Assembly (NCBI GenBank): GCA_937877125.1
Contig: CALEFQ010000028.1
Location: 1-5,111 of the forward strand
From: an uncultured bacterium
GTDB taxonomy: Bacteria > Patescibacteriota > CALEFQ01
DNA length: 5,111 nucleotides
Reading direction: 5' to 3'
Shown here: piece by piece, positions 1 to 5,111 of the stretch
How the letters are laid out: every line of letters starts with the position of its first letter
Numbering within the stretch: position 1 is the first letter of the stretch
Position numbers and translations under genes: made by a program
The notes under the pieces: model-generated
What the model was told of the DNA's origin: nothing
Seen by the model: the letters and a program-made list of their open reading frames with translations, nothing else
The model's database searches: none

Positions 1-1074
1 CCCAAGATCCGCCGTGTTTTAATTGTCGATTTAATCCCGTTTACGGCAAAACGGTCACTGCGGGTTTGGGTCGAAAGCATTTTAGGCTCCGTGCCCGGCA
101 AAAATGTCACCGCTCATTTCCAAGTTCACGCCGGACGGTCCAAAGTTACCGAAATCGCGCCCGGCCGTTACGTTTATTCCACCACCCGAAATCTAATTCA
201 GCCCGGCGAGCCGGCGGCCATCTGGACGGAAATCGCCGGGATTATCAAGACAGCCGGATTTTCCAACTTAATGTTGTGGTCGTATTTTCCGATGTTCGCC
301 CTGCCTTTTGAAAAACTTGACGGAGTAAAGGTATTTGACGCCGTCGATGACTGGCGCGAGCACCCGTACTGCAAAAACTGGAAGGATTTGCTCAACAAAA
401 ACTACGCGACGATTGACCGCACCGCCGACGCCGTCTTTACCGTTTCCCCGCAGGTGAAAAATATTTTCCGCGTCAACCGCAATGTCCAGTGGCAGCCAAA
501 CGGCATCGATTTCGACCATTTCCAAAAAAACGGGACAGCTCTCCGCGCCTCTTTAAGCGGGCTCAAACATCCTGTTATCGGCTACCTCGGTATTATTGAA
601 AGCCGCCTTGATTTCGACCTACTGGAAGAAATTTTGAAAAAATTCCCCGACGCATCACTGCTTTTGGCCGGACCGGTTTGGGACAAAGAGGCGATCGCTC
701 GCTTGCAGCGTTTCCCGAATTTTATCTCTTTCGGACCCGTGGCTTACGCCGATTTACCAGAACTTTATCACGCTTTTGATGTCGCGATAATTCCGCACCG
801 TCTAACTCCGTTCACGAAATCAATGAATCCGCTAAAGATGTATGAATATCTGGCTTGCGGTCTCCCGGTGGTCACGACCCCGGTGTCCGGCACGGAAAAA
901 TTCTCTAATTTAATCAAAATTGCCGCCACGCGCCAAGATTTTCTAACGGCCGTAAAGGATTACCTGGAACATAAACCGACCGCCGCAGAGCAGGAAGGAC
1001 GGCGCGCGGCTGTCCGCGGGCAAACCTGGGCGAGCCGCCTGTCCGAAATGCTTAAATATTTGCCCCATGATTAA
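1..1074 (+). CDS. GT-B fold glycosyltransferase (GT4/group 1 type), 5'-truncated
   Basis: The reading frame is open from the first base to the TAA at 1072-1074, giving 357 residues with the true start upstream of the window. A GTG at 91 could serve as a start, but it would remove the strand-like segment RVLIVDLIPF (residues 5-14), which fits the Rossmann-like N-terminal domain of this family. I estimate a few tens of residues are missing. Visible features are VFDAVDDW (111-118), a DDW motif seen in TuaH-like and related glycosyltransferases; ADAVFTVSP (142-150), followed by QPNGID (165-170) at the domain junction; and the C-terminal donor-binding domain with GYLGIIESRLDFDL (194-207), LLAGP (221-225) and NPLKMYEYLACGLPVV (276-291), which resembles the nucleotide-sugar-binding helix of GT-B enzymes. 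No signal peptide or membrane segment is seen, so it is probably cytoplasmic and acts on a lipid-linked acceptor. Its end overlaps the next gene by 8 bp. Donor sugar and acceptor cannot be told from the sequence. Confidence 0.9.
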   Translation, partial: PKIRRVLIVDLIPFTAKRSLRVWVESILGSVPGKNVTAHFQVHAGRSKVTEIAPGRYVYSTTRNLIQPGEPAAIWTEIAGIIKTAGFSNLMLWSYFPMFALPFEKLDGVKVFDAVDDWREHPYCKNWKDLLNKNYATIDRTADAVFTVSPQVKNIFRVNRNVQWQPNGIDFDHFQKNGTALRASLSGLKHPVIGYLGIIESRLDFDLLEEILKKFPDASLLLAGPVWDKEAIARLQRFPNFISFGPVAYADLPELYHAFDVAIIPHRLTPFTKSMNPLKMYEYLACGLPVVTTPVSGTEKFSNLIKIAATRQDFLTAVKDYLEHKPTAAEQEGRRAAVRGQTWASRLSEMLKYLPHD

Positions 1075-1936
1075 ATTATCAATTATAATCGTCTCCTGGA
1101 ACGTTCGCGCTTTATTGCAAAAATGCCTGGCGTCAATTTACCGTGAAACCAAACAGCCGGTTGAAGTCATTGTCGTGGATAACGCCTCGATTGACGGCAG
1201 TGCCGACCTGGTCGCAAAAGAATATCCGCAGGTTAAATTAATTCGGAATGCCAAAAATTTAGGATTTGCGCGGGCCAACAACCAGGGCGTGAAATCAGCG
1301 CGCGGCGAATACGTGATATTTTTGAATGACGACACGGAAATAAAATCTTCCGCCCTGGACACTATGGTAAATTTCCTCGACCGCCATCCGGAGGCGGGGA
1401 TAATCGGAGCGCGCCTGCTTAATTCCGACGGTTCGCTTCAGCGCGGCACCGCCCGCCAATTTCCCACCGCCAAGATTTTGGCGACGATGCTGCTCGGCTG
1501 GCACTCATTTTTACTAAACAAGCCCTGGCTTCGAAAATATTATTTACTAGACGAAAAATTCGAACGCGACACGGAGGTTGACCAAGTGATGGGCGCCTCT
1601 TTGATGACGCGCCAGGCCTTACTGAAAAGGCTCGGCTCGTTTTGCGAAGAATTCTGGATTTGGTTTGAAGAAGTTGACCTATGCCAGCGCTATCGCGCCG
1701 CCGGCCACAGAATTTTCGTCGTCAGCACCGCGGCAATCACCCATCACCAGGGAAAAAGCTTCGTCCAAGTCTTCAAGCTAAAAAAATTCGCCCAGCTGTC
1801 GCGCAGTCTACTGATCTATAGCCGCAAGCATTTATATTTTTACCAATTCATTCTATTGGCCCTGCTCTGGCCGCTGGGCTTCCTTACCGCCCTAGCCGTG
1901 CAATTACTTGGGCTTAAACCGAAAAAACTATCATGA
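1067..1936 (+). CDS. Family 2 (GT-A) glycosyltransferase with C-terminal membrane segment
   Basis: A complete 289-residue protein of the WbbL/rhamnosyltransferase-like type (COG1216 style). It starts directly with the first beta strand, KLSIIIVSWN (3-12), which supports the ATG at 1067. Other motifs are VIVVDNAS (34-41) for nucleotide binding, NLGFARANN (64-72), the metal-binding LNDDTEI (86-92, DXD-like with D89 as the expected metal ligand), VDQVMGASLM (171-180), the catalytic-base region FEEVDLCQRY (200-209), and ITHHQGKS (224-231) near the C-terminus. Residues about 257-283 are strongly hydrophobic (FYQFILLALLWPLGFLTALA) and could be one membrane helix or a hairpin fixing the enzyme to the inner membrane. 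It would transfer a sugar from a nucleotide donor to a growing lipid-linked glycan; sugar identity is unknown. It overlaps the preceding gene by 8 bp and the next by 4 bp (ATGA). No Shine-Dalgarno sequence is visible, so translational coupling is likely. Confidence 0.93.
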   Translation: MIKLSIIIVSWNVRALLQKCLASIYRETKQPVEVIVVDNASIDGSADLVAKEYPQVKLIRNAKNLGFARANNQGVKSARGEYVIFLNDDTEIKSSALDTMVNFLDRHPEAGIIGARLLNSDGSLQRGTARQFPTAKILATMLLGWHSFLLNKPWLRKYYLLDEKFERDTEVDQVMGASLMTRQALLKRLGSFCEEFWIWFEEVDLCQRYRAAGHRIFVVSTAAITHHQGKSFVQVFKLKKFAQLSRSLLIYSRKHLYFYQFILLALLWPLGFLTALAVQLLGLKPKKLS

Positions 1937-3507
1937 CCTTATTCTCCAAACTAACCTGGTTGATGGCCGCCGCCGGCCTAGTCGTCTACGGACTTTCGTT
2001 TTTAGGATATATTTTACCTTTGCTCAATTTGATTTTGTTTTTCGCGCTTTTGATCGTAGTCCTGAATCTCACTCTGAAAAAACTGGAGTACGGCGTTTTG
2101 TTCGTGACATTCGAGCTTATTTTGGGGCACAAAGGATATTTGTTTTCCTGGGATATAAACGGCCAATTTGTTTTATCGCTGCGCCTGGCGTCGTTTTTTA
2201 TCGTCATGCTAGTTTGGCTCATCATCGTCTTTAAGCAAAAGAAGATCGCCCTGATCCGTACGCCGTACTGCTGGCCGCTAATCGCCTTCGCCGCCATTTG
2301 CATCGGCGCCATTACCATCGGCTACCTAAATGGCCACGACTGGAGCGCCAATTTCTTCGATTTCAACGGCTATCTCTATTTTGCCCTGGCTTTCCCTTTC
2401 TTTGAAGTGATCAGCCGGCCCGACTTCGTGAAAAAAATGGTCTCGATCTTATTCGGCGGGATCATCGCGATGAGCTTGATTACTCTGTTTCTTTTCGGAG
2501 ATTTCTTTTTCACCAAACAATGGGCCCGGCCGGACATGAGCACCGCGATCGCGACCGAGAGCGCCACCGCCGAAGAAGCCGCCGGCGGCCAATTTGCCTT
2601 TGGCGGAATCACCAATCGCCTATATGACGAATCGGGCAAACCGGTGGAATACCGTTGGCAAAAAGACCTGGGACTGGGAATGATTTCTTATGTCGGCGGA
2701 AATTTTTTCCGGGTTTCGGCAGCCGGGCAGACCTGGGCCTTGGCGGGATTATTGATCGGCTTGTTTTTCCTGTTGCGCCGTAATTGGCGCGCCCCGGAAA
2801 CTCGGGAATTGATTTTCTTGGTGGTCTTATGCGGGGCCACTCTGATTGCTAGCTTTTCGCGAAGCTTATGGGTCGGCGCCGGTGGGGGAATGGTGGCGCT
2901 TCTTTTCTTTTTGCCGCGGAAAAAAGCGATTCTCACTCTGCTGATTGCCACAGGGCTGATCAGTGCCGTGGCCGCCGGTGTTTATTTTGTAGCCCCCCAA
3001 TCATTCCACACGGTCAGCGACCGGATCACGAGTATTTTCAACCCCTCTCAAGAACTGGCCGGACAGAATCGGCTTAATTTACTGGATCCGATCATAGTAA
3101 AAATAAAGAATAAGCCCCTAAGCGGCCACGGTTTCGGCACCCCGATCATCTACGAAAGCGTGGTTCCGGAAAAACAGGGGTTTATCAAAGTTTACATGTA
3201 TGAATGGGGTTACCTGGATCAGCTCGTTAAATACGGCATGCTTGGCCTCGGCGTATTCGCCTGGCTACTAGTAGTAGTTTTCCGAACCGCCCGACGAGCG
3301 ACCGCCCGGCTGACAGCTTCGAAACAGACGGACGAAAAATATTTGTTAATCGGATTGATTATTGCCACCATCGGCTTGCTGGCCACGCATTTCACTTCCC
3401 CTTACCTCAATCATCCGCTGGGAATCGGGCTAATCCTGATCACTGCCGCCCTGGCTTTTCATTACACCCCAAGCCTAAACAATGACCGAACTCCCGCCAC
3501 AAGTTAG
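1933..3507 (+). CDS. Polytopic membrane protein, O-antigen ligase/polymerase (Wzy_C-type) superfamily
   Basis: A 524-residue protein with roughly 12-14 hydrophobic segments (for example about 8-26, 28-47, 78-100, 112-131, 168-190, 262-281, 293-309, 311-327, 332-353, 433-450, 470-486 and 495-510). Superfamily signs are the SFSRSLWVG segment (307-315) at the start of a helix; a long polar loop after the 332-353 helix carrying NRLNLL (379-384) and SGHGFGTPI (397-405); the YEWGYLDQLVKYGMLGLG stretch (423-440) entering the next helix; and a late histidine, H486, in ATHFTSPYLNHPLG. R260 lies just before a helix, where the family usually has a functional arginine. These proteins polymerise or transfer lipid-linked glycans outside the membrane; polymerase, ligase and protein O-oligosaccharyltransferase cannot be separated by sequence reading. 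A second polar loop (about 190-260) includes an Ala/Thr/Glu-rich stretch (204-219). The ATG overlaps the upstream stop by 4 bp, and an in-frame TAA at 1915-1917 rules out an earlier start beyond that point. Confidence 0.88.
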   Translation: MTLFSKLTWLMAAAGLVVYGLSFLGYILPLLNLILFFALLIVVLNLTLKKLEYGVLFVTFELILGHKGYLFSWDINGQFVLSLRLASFFIVMLVWLIIVFKQKKIALIRTPYCWPLIAFAAICIGAITIGYLNGHDWSANFFDFNGYLYFALAFPFFEVISRPDFVKKMVSILFGGIIAMSLITLFLFGDFFFTKQWARPDMSTAIATESATAEEAAGGQFAFGGITNRLYDESGKPVEYRWQKDLGLGMISYVGGNFFRVSAAGQTWALAGLLIGLFFLLRRNWRAPETRELIFLVVLCGATLIASFSRSLWVGAGGGMVALLFFLPRKKAILTLLIATGLISAVAAGVYFVAPQSFHTVSDRITSIFNPSQELAGQNRLNLLDPIIVKIKNKPLSGHGFGTPIIYESVVPEKQGFIKVYMYEWGYLDQLVKYGMLGLGVFAWLLVVVFRTARRATARLTASKQTDEKYLLIGLIIATIGLLATHFTSPYLNHPLGIGLILITAALAFHYTPSLNNDRTPATS

Positions 3508-4504
3508 CATTGGGCTGGTTATCTGGAACGGCCGACAATATTTGCCGGCTTGCTTAAAGAGCGTCCTGGCCCAAAAGAGTATTAACTCGGAAATTATCGC
3601 CATCGATAATAATTCAACCGACGGCAGTTTTGAGTATCTGCAAACCGAGTTTCCTCAACTTAAAATAATCCGCAATAGAGTCAATCGGGGCTTTGCCGGG
3701 GGGCATAATCAGGCCATCGCCCTGAGCCGAGGCAGATTTTATCTAGCGCTGAATCAAGACACGGTTTTAGAACCGGACTATTTGCAAGTTTTGATAAGCT
3801 TCCTGGAAAAAAACCCGAAAGCCGGCTCCGCCCAAGGGAAAATCAAGCGGTTGACAAATGGAGAAAAAACCAATAATATCGACAGTCTGGGGCTGCAATT
3901 ACACACCAGCGGGCAAGTCACCGACTGGGGAGAAGTAGAGGATGATCAAGGCCAATTTAGTGGTATTTTAGAGATTTTCGGGCCATCGGGCACATTGCCG
4001 GCATACCGCAAACAAGCTCTAGAGGCGACCGCCTTAATAGATTCTTCCGGCCGGAAAGAGTATTTCGACGAAGATTTTTTTGCCTATAAAGAAGATATCG
4101 ACCTGGCTTTCCGCTTAAGGTTGAACGGTTGGTCCAGTTTTTGCCTGACCGATGCCGTCGCATTTCATAACCGTTCGGTTCGCGGGGAGGGCGCCGTCGC
4201 CCGAGGCAATCTGGCCATTGCCAATCAGCGCCAGGCTAAGTCAAAATTCAGCCGGCGCCTGTCATTTTCCAACCACCATTTCGTTTACCTGAAGAACCTG
4301 CCCAATTTATTGCGCTGGCGCTTTTGGCCCCAGCGGACTTGGTACGAAATTAAAATGTGGGGCTACGCCTTGCTAAAAGAACCGTTCCTGATTCCTGAGA
4401 TGTTCAAAATATGCCGACTGTGGCCCAAAATGATGCGCAAACGCCGACAGATTATGTCGCGGCGGGTGATTACGCCAGAGGCATTAGCCCGCTGGTTCGT
4501 ATAA
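3482..4504 (+). CDS. Family 2 (GT-A) glycosyltransferase
   Basis: A complete 340-residue protein. An in-frame TAA at 3476-3478 lies just upstream, so the ATG at 3482 is the first usable start, and the first strand, VSIGLVIWNG (8-17), begins soon after it. Motifs in order are EIIAIDNNSTDGS (37-49), NRGFAGGHNQAI (68-79), the metal-binding LNQDT (90-94, with D93 as the expected ligand), a PSGTLPAYRK segment (168-177) where the acceptor site usually begins, the catalytic-base region YKEDIDLAFRLRLNGW (202-217) and AFHNRSVRG (227-235). Residues about 120-165 form a longer polar insert than in the 289-residue neighbour. The C-terminal part is rich in Trp, Arg and Lys (LWPKMMRKRRQIMSRRVI, 313-330), which suggests contact with the membrane surface, without a clear transmembrane helix. 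It overlaps the membrane protein gene by 26 bp in a different frame, so the two are probably translationally coupled. Donor and acceptor are unknown. Confidence 0.93.
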   Translation: MTELPPQVSIGLVIWNGRQYLPACLKSVLAQKSINSEIIAIDNNSTDGSFEYLQTEFPQLKIIRNRVNRGFAGGHNQAIALSRGRFYLALNQDTVLEPDYLQVLISFLEKNPKAGSAQGKIKRLTNGEKTNNIDSLGLQLHTSGQVTDWGEVEDDQGQFSGILEIFGPSGTLPAYRKQALEATALIDSSGRKEYFDEDFFAYKEDIDLAFRLRLNGWSSFCLTDAVAFHNRSVRGEGAVARGNLAIANQRQAKSKFSRRLSFSNHHFVYLKNLPNLLRWRFWPQRTWYEIKMWGYALLKEPFLIPEMFKICRLWPKMMRKRRQIMSRRVITPEALARWFV

Positions 4505-4511
4505 AGATAAT

Positions 4512-4542
4512 GTCTTTAGTCTTTAGTCTTTAGTCTTTAGTC
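4512..4542 (+). repeat. Short tandem repeat, unit GTCTTTA, 4.4 perfect copies
   Basis: Four exact copies of the 7-base unit occupy 4512-4539, followed by a partial GTC at 4540-4542. It begins eight bases after the stop codon of the upstream glycosyltransferase. The copies are perfect, which points to recent expansion by replication slippage or to active maintenance. It lies outside any coding region, so a copy-number change would not shift a reading frame. Confidence 0.95.
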
Positions 4543-4584
4543 GCTCAATATTGACCTGGCGACCAAGGACTAATGACCAAAGAC
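4519..4584 (+). repeat. Long imperfect inverted repeat (hairpin) built from a heptamer array
   Basis: Bases 4519-4544 can pair with 4559-4584. Of 26 positions, 22 are Watson-Crick pairs and one (4536/4567) is a G-U wobble. Mismatches are at 4539/4564, 4529/4574 and 4525/4578. The innermost five pairs (GTCGC with GCGAC) are perfect. The 14-base loop (4545-4558) contains a 10-base perfect palindrome, TCAATATTGA (4545-4554). The right arm is a degenerate inverted array of the same unit: GACCAAG, GACTAAT, GACCAAA, GAC. Because both arms have a 7-base period, they can also pair in registers shifted by one unit. The stem ends two bases before the ATG of the next gene. In RNA it would be a stable structure that could affect termination, transcript stability or initiation of the downstream gene; in DNA it could be an extrudable palindrome. 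Function is unknown. Confidence 0.85.
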
Positions 4585-4586
4585 CT

Positions 4587-5111
4587 ATGGATCTATCACT
4601 AGTCATCGTCCACTACAAAGCTCCGGATCTCCTGGAGCAATGCATTAAATCAATCACCGCCAAGTACCCTGAACTACGCGGACATTTTGTAATTGTGGAT
4701 AATTCTCCAAATAAAACTTCTTCCCGCAAAATTAAAAAAGCTTTTCCGAAGGAACGATACATTCCGTCGCGGTCAAATGTCGGTTTCGCAAAAGCGATCA
4801 ACTGGGGCATTTACAATTCCGATTCAAAATATATCCTGATCTTAAACCAGGATATCATCATGCGCGATGACGCGATCAAGAAGATGTATGATTTTTTGGA
4901 ATCACATTCGGACGCGGCTCTGTGCGCCCCTAAATTGATCTATACCGACGGTTCAATCCAGCCCAGTTGCTGCCGGTTTTATACGCCGCGGGTGATTCTG
5001 TACCGTCGGACTTGGTTCGGCAAGCTCCCCTTCGCGAAAAAGTCCATCGAAACCTTTACCATGGCTGATTACGACCACGCGTCCACCAAGGAAGTGGATT
5101 GGGTCACCGGT
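4587..5111 (+). CDS. Family 2 (GT-A) glycosyltransferase, 3'-truncated
   Basis: The frame is open from the ATG at 4587 to the last base of the window: 175 residues with no stop. The conserved first strand, LSLVIVHYKAPDLL (3-16), starts at once, which supports this ATG. The nearest alternative, a TTG at 4551 in the same frame, would add 12 residues encoded by the hairpin loop and right arm and is unlikely. Motifs are FVIVDNS (34-40), SNVGFAKAIN (63-72), ILNQDIIM (85-92, with D89 as the expected metal ligand), CAPKLIYTDGSIQPS (113-127), and at the edge of the window KEVDWVTG (168-175), the point where this family normally continues into a Gly-Ala acceptor-site segment. The missing part should hold the catalytic-base region. 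It resembles rhamnosyltransferase-like GT2 enzymes, but the sugar is not identifiable. Unlike its neighbours it does not overlap the preceding gene, being separated by the 82-bp hairpin-bearing gap, and no usable Shine-Dalgarno sequence precedes it. Confidence 0.9.
   Translation, partial: MDLSLVIVHYKAPDLLEQCIKSITAKYPELRGHFVIVDNSPNKTSSRKIKKAFPKERYIPSRSNVGFAKAINWGIYNSDSKYILILNQDIIMRDDAIKKMYDFLESHSDAALCAPKLIYTDGSIQPSCCRFYTPRVILYRRTWFGKLPFAKKSIETFTMADYDHASTKEVDWVTG

Larger units (their letters stand above)
4505..4586 (+). other. Only intergenic gap in the window; contents described
   Basis: These 82 bases separate the TAA of the fourth gene from the ATG of the fifth. Nearly all of it is the heptamer array and its inverted partner, listed separately. 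I see no convincing -35/-10 pair: TTGACC at 4551-4556 has no -10-like hexamer 16-18 bases downstream. There is no T-run after the hairpin that would make it a standard intrinsic terminator. An AAGGA at 4565-4569 lies 17 bases before the next start codon, too far for a normal ribosome binding site, and it falls inside the stem. Confidence 0.8.

Noticed and set aside
66..311. 81-codon open frame inside the first gene, + strand, another frame
   Set aside because: Arg/Ser-rich translation with no recognisable fold, fully inside a clear glycosyltransferase frame; a shadow frame.
1908..2234. 108-codon open frame across the join of the second gene and the membrane protein gene
   Set aside because: Composition is a frame-shifted image of the membrane protein (Phe/Arg rich), it has no motif, and both real frames here are well supported.
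1986..2951. Several antisense open frames of 87-110 codons opposite the membrane protein gene
   Set aside because: Lys/Arg/Pro-rich translations typical of the antisense of hydrophobic coding sequence; no start signals or domains.
3265..3274. Perfect 10-base palindrome CTACTAGTAG
   Set aside because: It lies in the coding sequence of a hydrophobic helix and a short palindrome is expected by chance; no partner site seen.
4512..4584. CRISPR array
   Set aside because: The repeat unit is 7 bases with no spacers between copies, and no cas genes are present.
4519..4590. Intrinsic (rho-independent) terminator after the fourth gene
   Set aside because: The stem is long but A/T-rich in units, and no T-run follows it on either strand; it may still affect transcription but does not fit the standard form.
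4551..4590. Promoter for the last gene with TTGACC as -35
   Set aside because: No -10-like hexamer at 16-18 bases; the TAATGA at 4571-4576 is only 14 bases away and lies inside the stem.
4573..4602. Nine-codon mini frame starting at ATG 4573 and overlapping the next start, a possible leader peptide
   Set aside because: AAGGA is only 3 bases before its ATG, the peptide shows no regulatory codon run, and chance explains it equally well.
4613..4810. 65-codon antisense open frame within the last gene
   Set aside because: It lies opposite the conserved GT2 N-terminal motifs, which account for the sequence on the + strand.

Overview
The window is a single-strand, tightly packed piece of a cell-surface glycan biosynthesis locus. 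All five genes are on the + strand: a GT-B glycosyltransferase (5' end cut off), a GT-A family 2 glycosyltransferase, a polytopic membrane protein of the O-antigen ligase/polymerase (Wzy_C-type) superfamily, a second family 2 glycosyltransferase, and a third family 2 glycosyltransferase (3' end cut off). The first four genes overlap each other (8, 4 and 26 bp), so they are almost certainly one transcript with coupled translation.

The only real gap is 82 bp (4505-4586), between the fourth and fifth genes. It is almost filled by an unusual structure. A 7-bp tandem repeat (GTCTTTA, 4.4 copies) faces a degenerate inverted array of the same heptamer. Together they form a long imperfect hairpin that ends two bases before the start codon of the fifth gene. 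This is the least ordinary item in the window.

Organism: the locus is bacterial, with GC content looking close to 50% and the standard stop codons TAA, TGA and TAG all in use. TGA as a working stop argues against the lineages that read it as glycine. No Shine-Dalgarno-like sequence stands at a sensible distance from any of the four visible starts. The dense glycosyltransferase cassette, overlapping genes and short intergenic tandem repeat are the style of uncultivated Patescibacteria/CPR (Parcubacteria-like) genomes. That is an impression from style, not a demonstrated assignment.

How the genes could work together (inference): the four glycosyltransferases would add sugars one after another to a lipid-linked carrier at the inner face of the membrane. 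After export by a flippase not seen here, the Wzy_C-type protein would polymerise the glycan or transfer it to an acceptor outside the membrane. No sugar-nucleotide synthesis genes, flippase, initiating phosphoglycosyltransferase, RNA genes, CRISPR or mobile elements are visible. Apart from the hairpin, this is a recognisable type of locus and I see no clear new system in it.
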